DNA of 64,000 bases from Yponomeuta sedellus (taxonomy: Eukaryota > Arthropoda > Insecta > Lepidoptera > Yponomeutidae). Where the stretch lies: assembly GCA_934045075.1 (NCBI GenBank), contig OW203751.1, positions 6,645,822 to 6,709,821 on the forward strand, read 5' to 3'. Positions 11,957 through 21,149 of the stretch are shown here, one piece after another. A model generated the notes under the pieces. It was not told where the DNA came from. It did not search any database and worked only from the letters and a program-made list of their open reading frames with translations. The position numbers were made by a program, and so were the translations under genes. The first letter of the stretch is position 1; each line of letters starts with the position of its first letter.

Positions 11957-14900
11957 CAAACTAACAATTAACACAAGAAAAGTTTCATTATTAAGTTCGT
12001 TAATTATTAGTTCATCAGAAAGGGGGTTCTCCATAAAACAGATCAAGACCCGATCACAACCATGGGAAAGTATTCAAGTTACACTATTTTTATTTTTAAT
12101 GCACTAACCCGTGCTAAGGAACAAATTTAAAAATGTCGTGAGTCGCCCATTGGCTCAATTGGTAGAGCGCTGGTACGGATAGCCAGAGATTGCGGATTCG
12201 AATCCCGGCATGGGTGAAATTTTTAGCCTCTAAATAGGTTTTTAAATTTGTTCCTTAGCACGGGTTAGTGCATTAAAAATAAAAATAGTGTAATCATGTG
12301 GGTACAGTGATATCGTTCCGATGTTAAAACCTAACTGCAAAGTAGGTAGTCGGGGCTGTAAGTAATGCAATTTGCTTAAGTCAGATGTCGCTGCCTGTAC
12401 GTAATACAGAGAATATTGTAAAGAGGTTCGAAATTTCACTGATGTCGTGAATCGCCCATTGGCGAAATAGGTTTTTAAAGTATTCAAGTCTTCTTGTCAC
12501 TGCGTTTTTCTGAAGTCGGGTGTTTTTTTTAGTAGCTTACATTGGTAGCCGCCGCCTTACCGTTGCCTCTTGGAGACAGCTGGGAGCATCTCGCTGAGAC
12601 TTTGCAGGGCCACGGTGATCTTGTCACTGCCAGCCGAGTCATCTGCAAGCGAAGGTGTGAGTGTAGCGTCAGGGTTCGAAAGGATAATTATCATGAAAAT
12701 TATCTTGATATAAATAGCTCGATAAATCAATTGATAATAACAAAATTTTTTTTTATGCCAAGCAAACAAAATCAAGCAGAAAGATCTTATTTGGCCTTTA
12801 GGATTAGGTCAACAAATAAGTTCTACTGCAGCTACAGCAGCAACACAGCCAATGGAAATAGAATCATCATCGGATAAAGATATTCCTTTGGCATCTTTGG
12901 TCAATCCAATTTAATATATATTTAGAATGTCGAACCTGATGGAGACTTTTACTTTAATTAATGTTAATTTGTATTGAGTTTTAAATAAAAATCATAAAAT
13001 TTATTTGTTTTTGTTACAATTGGCCAAATTATGGCTATTATAATGTATTTGTTATCAAACAATATAGCAAATAAATTTCTTACGCGGGTAGTAATTATCA
13101 GATAATTATCGTGATAATTATCGGATAATTATCAAGCAGCGTAATTATCTTGATAATTATCGGATAATTATCAAGCAGCGTAATTATCTTGATAATTATC
13201 GGATAACAAGCTGACCCAGCGAACTTCGTACCGCCTAACAGTCGATTCTTTATTTATTTTTTTTTCCTCTCCTTAATAACCATCCTCATACTTCAAGGAA
13301 TATTCTAAAAAAGAATTAGCAAAATCGGTTTAGCTGCTCTTGAGATTTGAATCGCTGAATGTGTTGGTAAGCAACACATTCAGCGATTCATTTTTATATT
13401 ATAGATTATCATATCAAGCAGCGTAATTACCTTGATAATTTCGAACCCTGGTCAGCGTCCAGTTGACGGCCTCCCTGAGAAGGTATACTCCACAACGGAG
13501 GCCAAGTCCGGAATGGTGGAGGCTTGCAAGACTAGTGGCTGGTCTTACTGTCAGGAGTTTTCAAGCCGCCCGGCGCCCTAAGGCTTCTGACTTGGCTTAC
13601 CGACTGCCATCTATCGACGGCAGCAGGCACCAACTGCTTAACGTGCCTTGCGAAGCACGAAACGTATACCATTACTAACACTCAGCTAGTCGCCTTGTCA
13701 GCTAGTATTAAATAAAATTACTTCGGATCTACATGTTCTACTGTTATCAGCGTACAATTAGGGCGTACGATACGAAGTTCGCTGCGTCAGCTAATATAAA
13801 AATGAATCGCTGAATGTGTTGGTAAGTGCAAATCTCTAGAGCACCGATTTCGATGATTCTTTTTTTAGAATATTCCTTGAAGTACGAGGATGGTTCTCAC
13901 GGAGAGAAAAATATAAAAAAAAGAAACGATTCTTAGGCGGTACGAAGTTAAGCTAGTCTTCTATCTATCTATAATATAAACATGAATCACTGAATGTGTT
14001 GGTAAGCTCAAATCTCGAGAGCAGCTGAACCGATTTCGTAAATTCTTTTTTTAGAATATTTCTTGAAGTACGAGGATGGTTCTTACGGAGAGAAAAAACA
14101 CAAAGAATCGACTGTTAGGCTGCATGAAGTTCGCCGGATCAACTAGTAAGTAACAATATTATATTACAACCCATAGTCATAAGCCGACTTCACACTTATG
14201 ATTACGCTTACCGCTTGCGGGAGTTTCTGGGGCGCGGGTCAGTTCGGCCTCCAACTCCAGGACCCAGGAGAGCACACGGGCGGCGTCGATGTGTGCAAAC
14301 TGCGGCACGTAGGCTGCCATCATCTCTATAAAGCCTGGCGAGAAAAGGTTGGAACGTTGGATAACTTTTATAATAATAAACTAGGGGGCGAGCCCCCTGC
14401 GCGCTTACGCGCGCCAACCCCCAGCCACTCCGAGCTCCGCTCTCCGCGGCACTCGGCCTAGGGCCTCGCTAGACACTTATTGTAGTGAATTGTTGCATGG
14501 GAACATGTATGGTCTCGGCCTTCGGCCTCGGCCTGGACGGAGCTCGGCCTTCGGCCTCGCCGCGGCGGGGTTCCTCGTGCCCGCTCCGCGGAGCTCGGCC
14601 TCCGGCCTCGCAAGTTTGTCCCTCTTTGCTCTTGCGCTGGTACTTATGCACCGTAAATTGAACGGTCTCGGCCTTCGGCCTCGGCCTGGACGGAGCTCGG
14701 CCTTCGGCCTCGCCGCGGCGGGGTTCCTTGTGCCCGCTTTGCGGAGCTCGGCCTCCGGCCTCGCAAGTTTGTCCCATTTTGCTTTTGCGCTGGTACTTGT
14801 GCGCCGTAACCTGAATGGTCTCGGCCTTCGGCCTCGGCCTAAACGGAGCTCGGCCTTCGGCCTCGCCGCGGCGGAGTTCCTTGTGCCCGCTCCGCGGAGC

Positions 14901-17900
14901 TCGGCCTCCGGCCTCGCAAGTTTGTCCCTTTTTGCTTTTGCGCTGGTACTTGTGCGCTATAACCTGAATCGTCTCGGCCTTCGGCCTCGGCCTAAACGGA
15001 GCTCGGCCTTCGGCCTCGCCGCGGCAGAACTTTTTGTGCCCGCTTCGCGGAGCTCGGCCTCCGGCCTCGCAAGTTTGTCCCATTTCTCTGTTGAAAAGTC
15101 AATTTTAGTACTAAATCTCCATACAAAAATTTGTCATTTTCAATCATCAATATCTCGGCCGCCATCTTGAAATTCCAAGATGTCGGATTTTTCTCATATA
15201 CCTGGGTCCTTTGGCAACGCGATGCCGTTTACGGCATATCTTCAGCATATGCCCAGTTGGCTGCCGACTTTTTTGCGCAAAGGTCGATTTTTCGGTCGGC
15301 TATATCTGCGCCGCCATTTTGAATTTCGAACAACCAAAATTTTTTTTTCAATCGGATCACTATATCACCATTCTATCAAAATTTCATCCAAATCGGTCGG
15401 TAAACTACAGAGTTAGCACCTTCGCGTAGTGGAACGCGTTCGAAATTCAAAAATCGGCTTCATAGGATGGCTGTAATTCATACATTTCCTACAACTTTCT
15501 CATACATCATTTTCGTCCAAATCTTACCGTTTCCGAGAAAACGTATGGATGAATAGATCAGTGAGTATATCGCATTGTAGCTTTATATATATATATAATA
15601 AACTCTGGAACGACTTCAGGTGTGGTTTTATTTGTAGATTTATAGTAACTTTAAAAAAGAAAACTGGATAAAAAAACGGAGAAACAGGTAAAATAGTCAG
15701 ATCTGGTCAAAGGGTAAAGTAGTAGTGATGAAAAATGAGGGAAATCGAAGAATGTGTGACGTAATTTAAATATTTGAAAATGATAGATAGAAAAGAAATA
15801 AAAATGGTGTGAAGAGGTTTGCACCGTCACAAGGTTTAGTCAAAATCGATATCACCCCTTGCATAGTCTGTTAGCTTTTAGAATATACCTCGGGCTCTAG
15901 AGTAGGCTTCGGTTTTCGCCAGTTTTCGCCGCTTTTTGATCGAGTTCTGATTTCGAAATTAAGCGTCATATTAGTTCCGATATTTCTATTACACGAATAT
16001 ATCCGATTCTATCCGATAGTAGCCGAGGCATACTCTAAAAGCTAACAGACTATACGTCCCCACTGCTGGGGCAAGGGTCTCTTCCTGCATCGCAGGAAGG
16101 TTAGGCCATACTACGCCTCGGGGGCCAAGTCCGGGTGGGTCCACTACGCCACTCAAAAACACGATTACATTTCGATGACGAGTGACGACTCATCTTAAAA
16201 TGAATAGAACTAAAATTTCATGACAAATTATAAAACACCGGTGCTTCATTTCACCTTTTGACATTTCAAACAAAGGTTATGTTAATATTTTATCTCCCTA
16301 TAAGTTTTTCGAAAAGGCGTAGTGAACCCAGTCCCAGATTGGTGAAGGATTGTAAGACAGTGGCGGGTCAGAAGTTATCAAGCCGTCCTTGAGGCCTCTG
16401 ACATGGTTAAACGACTCCTATTACATGGCAGCCGGCACCAACGGCCTAACGTGCCTTGCGGAGCACAGAAGCGCTTGGAAAAATGCCACTGCGGTAGTAA
16501 CGGGATGGTCACCCATCCTGCACCTGACCGCGCCTGTTGTTGCTTGACTCAAGTGATTGATTTCAATCACCCGGTTCGACTAGGCCACGAGCGCTTCGTG
16601 AGTCCTATTAGTCCGCTAATGGTCGTTTCATTCACACTATCGGTCGTCTAGTAACCAATCGCATTGCAATGGTATAACCCTTGCAACTTAACTCGGCGCC
16701 TCCCGCGATTCGATCTTCTTCGCGAGAGATGCCTATTTAATTTGCGCGGGTTACACCCCTGGAATGTATTGTACTGATTGTACACTCGCGGTCTGAAAAT
16801 GTTAAGGCTATCAAATTGAGGCAATTAACAACCATTGTCTTGCTTTTATCATTCTATTGAAAAACTACGTAAGTATTAGACTCTAGGGCCTATTCTGATA
16901 GTGGAGCGTGTTGTCGACGTCTGTAGCGCAGCGGTAGTGCATCTGCCAACTATGCGAGAGGTCCGGGGTTCGAACAACGGCTGGGAACAAAAAAACCCCA
17001 GGTCTTGGATGTTTACATGTTTGTGATGTCATTGTTTCTGGTTCCCACGACACAGGGTATCCTAGTATACGGCCAGAAGCAATGTATGTGCCTGTATGTA
17101 AATATTATGTTATGTTAACTGCTAGAGCAACGAAAAGCTGTGCATGACTCATTTAGATTCAAACTAGAACACACGCCAGTATGTGTTTCGTAAATTAGGA
17201 ACTACATAATTAAGAGTTAAAACAGCATAATGTGTGCGAAATACATTCGTATGAACTCAAAATCTCCAAGAGAAACTGTCAATTTTTGGACTGAAAACGG
17301 GCATTGCCCTAAAAAAAGTTTTAATTTCATTACTCGTAAACGAAGGTATATTCGAGAGCCGTGCTTAATATTTTTATTTCTTCTCGTTGTTCAGGCTATA
17401 TTATGTAAGTCCACTGCTGGACATAGCCCGTATTATGATTTGGATTGCTTTAAATAATTTTTAAACGCTTGTGGCCTAGGCGAACCAAGTGATTGGAATC
17501 TATCACTTGGTTAAGCAACAGCAGGCGCGGTCAGTTACGGGATGGGTGAGCGCTCCGTGACTACCGCTAGGCATTTTCCCGAGCGCTTCCGTGCTTTGCA
17601 AGGCACGCTAAGCCGTTGGTGCCGGCTGTCATATAATGTCAGAGGCCTTATGGGCGGCTTGATAAAATGATAACTTCTGACAGTAAGACCAGCCACTAGT
17701 CTTGCAAGCCTCCACCAATCCGGCTCAATAGTCTTAAGTAGAATGCACTGCATACTTATGGAATCGCAGTAGGTGTTGCTAGTGCTGCAGTCAAGGAAGT
17801 TTTAGCCAAAACGTCCTTGGCTGCAGCTTAATGTAATATTATCTTTATATTCTTTTTAATGCACTAACCCGTGCTAAGGACAATTTTAAAAACCTATTTA

Positions 17901-20269
17901 GAGTGAAATCAGCCTAACCGGCATCAGTGAAATTTCGAACCTCTTTACCAGATTGTATAGCCAGAGGTCGCGTGTTCGAGCCCCGGCACGGGTGGAATTT
18001 TTAGCGTCTAAATAGGTTTTTAAAATATTATCTTTGTTTTGTTTTATATGTAGCCTATTAACGTTCCACGACGATTAGCGAGTGATATTGCTATTATAAA
18101 TATAATGGCCTCACTGGGAATCGATCCTGGGTCTCTGGCTTGCGAGTCCATTGTTCTGCCCCCTGGGCCACCGCCGCGCCGGAATGATGTTTATTGTAAC
18201 GATGTATACTATCCCCTTCTACTGTTTGTTCGTTTAGAATAGAACACATCCAGTATGTAAAAAAGCCAACTGCTTAACTATTGTGAGGAGTTAGTAAGAC
18301 TATTCGCACTCATTCTCACAGACACACACACACGCATACACGCGCACGCACGCACGCACGCACGTACGTAGATTTGCCAACTTAATCACACGCATACACG
18401 CGCACGCACGCACGTACGTAGATTTGCCAACTTAATACTAAGTAACACATACTTATAAATTTAGAAACCTATTTAGAGGCTAAAAATTTCACCCATGCCG
18501 GTATTCGAACCCGCAACCTCTGGCTATCCGTGCCAGCGCTCTACCAATTGAGCCAATGGGCGACTCACGGCATCAGTGAAATTTCGAACCTCTTTACACT
18601 ATTCTCTGTATTACGTACAGGCAGCGACATCTGACTTAAGCAAATTGCATTACTTACAGCCCCGACTACCTACTTTGCAGTTAGGTTTAACATCGGAACG
18701 ATATCACTGTACCCACATGATTATACTATTTTTATTTTAATGCACTAACCCGTGCTAAGGAACAAATTTAGAGGCTAAAAATTTCACCCGTGCCGGGATT
18801 CGAACCCGCAACCTCTGGCTATCCGTGCCAGCGCTCTACCAATTGAGCCTATTTGTTTTCGCTGTCAATAAAAATAATTGTGAAATTGAACTACAAAATG
18901 TAATTTTAAGTAATATAATCAAAGAGACCACGCAGGTCGTTGCCAGCATGTACTAGGCAATCCATGTGGTGGAAAACCGTTCACTGTGGGTGAGCGCCCG
19001 ATGATGACGATCCTTATTTATTATTATTTATTATTCTTATTTGTAATTCAGGCAGGCAGTTATAGAACTGGTGAAGCCTGTATCCAGATGTACATTTGTG
19101 TTTAACTCCTTGTCTGTTTTGTTTCCTTTAGATATTTATCCAGTTTGTTTTTAAACATATTAATGCTTGCGGCTGTCACTTAATTTAATTTCATTATATA
19201 TATTAAATAAATAATACAAATAAAAAAAAAAAAATTATTTAATTTAAATTAAAATCTTCAATTTATAGGTAATTTAGAATTCTTGTGACCTGTTACTAGG
19301 TTATTAACTAGTATTACTACCATATCACTATGTTAACTATGCTGGTTACATTTGGGTCAGATAGAGGGGCGGCAACACAAAGAGAAGCTCCCAAGTGTGT
19401 CTAAGACAAAATAAAATTGAGAAGCGCAGTCCCAGGACATTCAAGGAATTTCTTCTTTGCATATAAGTACGTATAATACGGAGCTTTTCAAATCCTTTTA
19501 AGATGAAATAGAATCCTATAGTAATGTAGAGATAAACACAATGCACTAAGTGAGGTTTATGAATAAGAAAAATTTAAGCATTGCTTAAAGCTTAATTCCT
19601 AGTTAACTATTGCTAAGCTGCTGATTAACGACTTTTTATGAATAAGGCTGAAAGTTTAACATTAATTGATTTGACAAGTTGAAACCCAAAAATAGTTAGA
19701 AGGTCAACTAAAATTGGAAAATGGCGATGTCATTTCAATAGCCTGAGGTATTGATATTTTGCAATTTTAGTTCAGTTTACAATTAAGCATTATGCGATCT
19801 GTCTAAGTAAACAAAATGTCTTTCAGGCTCAGGCCTTTGTCTATAAAAAATATAATCTCTACATCCATCAAGCCTTGATTGATAGTAGCCTGGTAACAGT
19901 ACATGGGTGAAGAGTATAGACCGTAAAGCAAAACAGTGCAATGGCCTCAAACTCTTTTGTTATGGCTATAAAATTAATGAAAGCATACACTGTACTATGG
20001 GAGTGCCAGAAAGGTACTCAAGCATGCATTTTTGTGCTCTTCAACATAATTTCGAGTGTTGCAGATCTCATGATTAATAGAGACTTATAGGGGTGTTTCT
20101 TACCTTCGACGTCGAAGCAAGGATCCTGAGATGCCTCCTCAAGAATGGAAATAACATAGGACAAAACTATATCGTCGATAGCGCTCAAGTCAGCAGATGG
20201 GATGCTTGTAGTGATGAATTGAAATAAACTCTCCTTGACGAGCGACTCCTGCTGCGCTATAGTACTCAT
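7999..20269 (-). CDS. CUEDC2: CUE domain-containing protein 2 homologue (whole spliced gene, 7 exons)
   Basis: CUEDC2 is a small ubiquitin-binding adaptor in vertebrates, linked to receptor degradation, NF-kappaB signalling and checkpoint control. Joining seven minus-strand exons (20104-20269, 14212-14334, 12561-12642, 11666-11807, 10375-10535, 9020-9131, 7999-8079) gives 288 residues plus stop, against 287 in human. All introns are GT-AG and every phase fits. Recognisable blocks are the N-terminal helical segment (ADLSAIDDIVLSYV, residues 27-40), FIEMMAAYVPQFAHI in exon 2, a CUE domain across exons 4-5 with its MFP motif and distal LL, and the conserved C-terminal stretch KKLVRYRDN. The extreme C-terminus (KPKRQHCP) differs from the vertebrate KPARKYRFH. 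The start is the first ATG of exon 1. Introns are loaded with repeats. The identification is by recognition of family motifs, not a search. Confidence 0.9.
8120..8375 (+). mobile_element. SINE-like element with an RTE-type 3' tail
   Basis: The head GGTGTTGGCCTAGAGAATAG is followed by CGCGGGTGTCGTAAAAGGCG and the tail GTCCAGCAGTGGACTAGTAT plus AGCCTGACGACG. Copies are at 28565, 41460 and 53560. It lies in the last CUEDC2 intron. Confidence 0.7.
8395..8605 (+). repeat. 5S-derived SINE, 3' half fragment
   Basis: The 5S-like promoter part is missing. The body GCAGTCGTTAAGCCAAGTCA, GGCGGCTTGA and CCAATCCGGACTTGGC matches complete copies. Confidence 0.65.
8625..8998 (-). mobile_element. 5S rRNA-derived SINE
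   Basis: Read on the minus strand it begins with the CCTAG..GAACCGAGTGATTGGAA box, then a 5S-like GTTTAGCAACAACAGGCGC and GATGGGTGAC. It ends with the tail AGACCCGTGCCCAGCAGTGG. It lies between CUEDC2 exons 6 and 7. Confidence 0.75.
9020..9131 (-). CDS. CUEDC2: CUEDC2 exon 6
   Basis: The exon is 112 nt, phase 2 to phase 0. It encodes YSYVDKNSDAKEHKPLAPK followed by KKLVRYRDNKIVSLK, the most conserved C-terminal block of the family (vertebrate KKLIRYIDNQVVSTK). The donor is GTAATA. Confidence 0.92.
9160..9240 (-). repeat. Fragment of RTE-type LINE 3' end
   Basis: GTGTCTTCAGCTTGGCGCAT and CCAGCATCT match the C-terminal coding end of the RTE-like LINE at 40410 and 43091. Confidence 0.5.
9377..9629 (+). 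mobile_element. tRNA-derived SINE, copy 1
   Basis: The head GGTGGCGCAGCGGTTTGGC (box A-like) and GGGTTCGATCCCCGG (box B) are followed by a tRNA-unrelated body with GTCTTGGATGTTATCTATG and TAGGGCTAACGAGATCTG. The second copy is at 54472. Confidence 0.75.
10195..10345 (+). repeat. TE fragment, 'GGGATACAGGCG' family
   Basis: GGGGATGTATTAGCAAAG, AAGTACCCGGAACCGGCGTG and CTGGGATACAGGCGCGAGG match 43570-43745 in reverse. It ends in a short (TATG)n close to the exon 5 donor. Confidence 0.65.
10375..10535 (-). CDS. CUEDC2: CUEDC2 exon 5 (end of CUE domain)
   Basis: The exon is 161 nt, phase 0 to phase 2, acceptor CTAACAG and donor GTGAGG. It completes the CUE domain with the GDIERAAATLLH helix, including the distal di-leucine, then a linker that ends DDHELKSRIIAR and matches the vertebrate KDELKSFILQKY region. 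Confidence 0.9.
10730..11640. repeat. Array of long imperfect palindromes in CUEDC2 intron 4
   Basis: A unit of about 150 bp repeats roughly six times. It consists of CAAGACTCTCACTGCTTGAG, then ATAACCC(A)GTCTGTTCTG and CTTAGAACAGAC, followed by the mirror GGGTTATCTCAAGCAGTGAG, with the spacer TTCCAGCAGTATCCCAGAT between units. Each unit can form a hairpin of about 35-bp arms. It fills most of the intron between exons 5 and 4. Confidence 0.85.
11666..11807 (-). CDS. CUEDC2: CUEDC2 exon 4 (start of CUE domain)
   Basis: The exon is 142 nt, phase 2 to phase 0. A Ser-rich linker (RSESRSHSNSESSED) is followed by the first half of the CUE domain, CAVLHEMFPNSC, which contains the MFP ubiquitin-binding motif. 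The donor is GTAAGA. Confidence 0.9.
11906..11955. repeat. (GA)n microsatellite
   Basis: A purine-rich tract with an uninterrupted AGAGAG run, in the intron 5' of CUEDC2 exon 4 in transcript order. Confidence 0.9.
12075..12480 (+). mobile_element. tRNA-like inverted-repeat element
   Basis: A tRNA-like unit (12140-12218, box A GCTCAATTGGTAGAGCG, box B GATTCGAATCC) sits between inverted ends TGCACTAACCCGTGCTAAGG and CCTTAGCACGGGTTAGTGCA. It is followed by the family body (CTGCAAAGTAGGTAGTCGG) and a truncated second tRNA-like start. Confidence 0.8.
12561..12642 (-). CDS. CUEDC2: CUEDC2 exon 3
   Basis: The exon is 82 nt, phase 1 to phase 2, acceptor TTGCAG and donor GTAAGG. It encodes SAGSDKITVALQSLSEMLPA and a basic end. 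A hAT-like transposon begins only 27 nt upstream of the acceptor. Confidence 0.85.
13082..13205. repeat. Short tandem repeat of TTGATAATTATCGGATAATT units
   Basis: Three copies of a unit of about 39 bp with AAGCAGCGTAATTATC and palindromic GATAATTATC, inside the hAT-like element. Confidence 0.75.
13205..13400 (-). mobile_element. MITE-like repeat, 'CGAACTTCGTACCGCC' family (nested)
   Basis: It shares GCGAACTTCGTACCGCC, ATATTCCTTGAAGTA-type and AACACATTCAGCGATTCAT blocks with six other copies (13795, 13968, 31535, 32255, 33500, 33680). Confidence 0.7.
13455..13680 (-). repeat. 5S-derived SINE, 3' part
   Basis: GGAGGCTTGCAAGACTAGTG, GGCTTACCGACTGCCAT and CGTGCCTTGCGAAGCACG match full copies. 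The 5S-like head is missing. Confidence 0.65.
13795..14150 (+). mobile_element. Two head-to-tail copies of the 'CGAACTTCGTACCGCC' repeat
   Basis: Copies at about 13795-13955 and 13968-14150 each start AATGAATCGCTGAATGTG or AATGAATCACTGAATGTG. Each has GTACGAGGATGGTTCT and ends near GGCGGTACGAAGTT or a variant. They lie just downstream (transcript sense) of CUEDC2 exon 2. Confidence 0.7.
14212..14334 (-). CDS. CUEDC2: CUEDC2 exon 2
   Basis: The exon is 123 nt, phase 1 to phase 1, between a CGCCAG acceptor and a GTAAGC donor. It encodes FIEMMAAYVPQFAHI, nearly the same as the vertebrate FTEMMEAYVPGFAHI block, followed by an acidic helix. A repeat-rich intron of about 5.8 kb separates it from exon 1. 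Confidence 0.9.
14383..15594. mobile_element. GC-rich insertion with a 10-bp direct repeat at its ends
   Basis: ATAATAAACT occurs immediately before (14373-14382) and after (15595-15604) this block. The block starts AGGGGGCGAGCCCCCTG and ends in a (TA)n run. It contains the 153-bp tandem array (14511-15083), then a segment with GCCGCCATCTTGAAATTC. The family was not recognised. Confidence 0.55.
14511..15083. repeat. 153-bp tandem repeat, nearly four GC-rich units
   Basis: Units start at 14511, 14664, 14817 and 14970, exactly 153 bp apart. Each has CTCGGCCTTCGGCCTCGGCC, GGAGCTCGGCCTTCGGCCTC, CCGCGGCG and TTTTGCGCTGGTACTT-type blocks. The period is divisible by three, so open frames run through on both strands (226 and 204 codons). 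These are repeat by-products. Confidence 0.9.
15864..16053. mobile_element. MITE with TAGTCTGTTAGC termini
   Basis: The left end AGTCTGTTAGCTTTTAGAAT is mirrored by AAAAGCTAACAGACT at the right, with CCTCGG / CCGAGG inside and TA at both edges. Related copies are at 25413-25638 and a fragment at 60847-60885. Confidence 0.75.
16053..16605 (-). mobile_element. 5S-derived SINE interrupted by about 190 bp
   Basis: The 3' end (16053-16137) and the 5S-like head with GGATGGTCACCCATCC (16320-16605) are separated by unrelated sequence at 16138-16318. The minus strand carries the 5S-like GTCAAGCAACAACAGGCGC motif. Confidence 0.7.
16914..17110 (+). mobile_element. tRNA-derived SINE, second family, copy 1
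   Basis: The head TCTGTAGCGCAGCGGTAGTG and GGGGTTCGAACAACGG are tRNA-like. The body has GGTCTTGGATGTTTACATG and CACAGGGTATCCTAGTATAC. The reverse copy is at 56797-56998. Confidence 0.7.
17466..17735 (+). mobile_element. 5S-derived SINE, 3'-truncated
   Basis: GGCCTAGGCGAACCAAGTGA, GGTTAAGCAACAGCAGGCGC and GGATGGGTGAGC are followed by the family body and stop at CACCAATCCGG. Confidence 0.75.
17850..18030. mobile_element. tRNA-like inverted-repeat element, rearranged
   Basis: CACTAACCCGTGCTAAGGAC and ACCTATTTAGAG are followed by part of the body, then the 3' half of the tRNA-like unit (AGCCAGAGGTCGCGTGTTCG) and the mirrored CTAAATAGGTTTTTAAAA end. Confidence 0.7.
18106..18182 (-). repeat. tRNA-like SINE head
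   Basis: The minus strand reads CCGGCGCGGCGGTGGCCCAG and GATCGATTCCCAG, matching box A and box B spacing. No tail or other copy was recognised. Confidence 0.5.
18320..18437. repeat. Tandem duplication of a CA/CG-rich segment
   Basis: CACACGCATACACGCGCACG through GTACGTAGATTTGCCAACTT occurs twice in direct succession. Confidence 0.8.
18455..18855 (-). mobile_element. Two tRNA-like inverted-repeat units head to tail
   Basis: Minus-strand tRNA-like units lie at about 18490-18572 and 18785-18852 (box B complement GGTATTCGAACC or GGGATTCGAACC). The first has the full body down to GATATCACTGTACCC. The second is truncated after the anticodon stem. Confidence 0.75.
18860..20017. other. CUEDC2 intron 1, no recognised feature
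   Basis: AT-rich sequence with a (TTATTA)n-like stretch near 19015 and no coding exon compatible with the flanking phases. Confidence 0.5.
20104..20269 (-). CDS. CUEDC2: CUEDC2 exon 1 (start codon)
   Basis: This exon encodes residues 1-55 plus one base, beginning MSTIAQQESL and ending with phase 1 at a GTAAG donor. The segment ADLSAIDDIVLSYVISILEE matches the N-terminal helical region of the CUEDC2 family. The minus-strand sequence upstream of the ATG is AT-rich, has no other in-frame ATG nearby and is presumably 5' UTR. Confidence 0.9.
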
Positions 20270-20299
20270 TTCGGCAGAATAACAGATTTTTTCACAGAA

Positions 20300-21140
20300 T
20301 TTTCGCGAGAAATCAGAGATTTATTCGGGATGTAATTTATTCAGCCCGCAATGGCTTGCGTTGCAGCGTAGATTTGGATGGAAAGATGGCGTTTCGAGGG
20401 GCTCGATAATTTTAATTGGGTGACACAGAATTATCTAGGTGATGTGGGTCTCCCGGGCACAGGTATTGAGTTATCGGGAGCCTTTTCAGTGGAAAATCTG
20501 GGCGCTACCTACTGCAAGGAAAATCAATACACGGTATTTTTTTTCTAAACAACTTTTGTGTTTTTAAACATGCGGTGCATCACTTGAGGCACAGATAAAG
20601 TGTTATGCAGCCAAGATTTGAATTGTTGAAAATATTATTTTCTGATAAATAAATGTGTATAATCCTAATTTTGCTAAGTTTCATATCATGGCATGTGAAT
20701 AATCTAAAATATTTTGCACCTTAATCCGGCTTTTATCATTGTAGGTTTCTTATAACTTTCTAAACGGCCATGACGGAAATCCATAACTGCGCCAAAGTCA
20801 AATGTAACTTAGCCTCGTATGAAACAATTTCGTATTATTTACATTCCTTGGGATAAATGTTTGTACCCGGCTTTTTTTAAAAGCAATGCTCAATAAAAGA
20901 CAAGTCTTGTTCATTTTCAAATAAATATATTCCAATTAAAAAGTTAAAATAACAGTCATAGTTTTACTCTCAACTTATAACTAGTAAACATCCGATAAAC
21001 ACAACGCCATATTCACAACTATTTGTTTTATTTTACATAGGTACTTCAATTTTGCGGCGCCAATTATTATTTTATTTTTTAATAAAGTGTGTAGAAGAAA
21101 ACAGTTACATTTCATGCATCAAAATCCACTTTATTTTATC
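20300..21140. other. Upstream region of CUEDC2, nothing specific seen
   Basis: It should hold the CUEDC2 promoter. No clear TATA or initiator pair stands out. The first 150 bp upstream of the ATG are less AT-rich than the rest. Confidence 0.4.
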
Positions 21141-21149
21141 GGAAAGATC

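Larger units (their letters stand above)
12670..13450. mobile_element. hAT-like non-autonomous element
   Basis: The ends CAGGGTTCGAAA and TTTCGAACCCTG are perfect 12-bp inverted repeats in hAT style. Flanking 8-mers TGTAGCGT and GTCAGCGT share AGCGT, a possible decayed 8-bp target duplication. Inside are a short frame ending SSDKDIPLASLVNPI, an ATTATC tandem repeat and a nested repeat at 13205-13400. Confidence 0.65.

Noticed and set aside
11831..12107. Ser/Leu- or Arg/Glu-repeat proteins
   Set aside because: Translations of the (GA)n microsatellite on both strands.
12140..12218. Functional tRNA gene
   Set aside because: The cloverleaf is close to tRNA-Ile, but the anticodon loop (ACGGATA) lacks U33, the T stem has a mismatch, and the sequence belongs to a dispersed element with many copies.
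14469..15170. 226-codon and 204-codon repetitive proteins on opposite strands
   Set aside because: They come from the 153-bp tandem repeat, whose length is divisible by three; there is no splice or family support.
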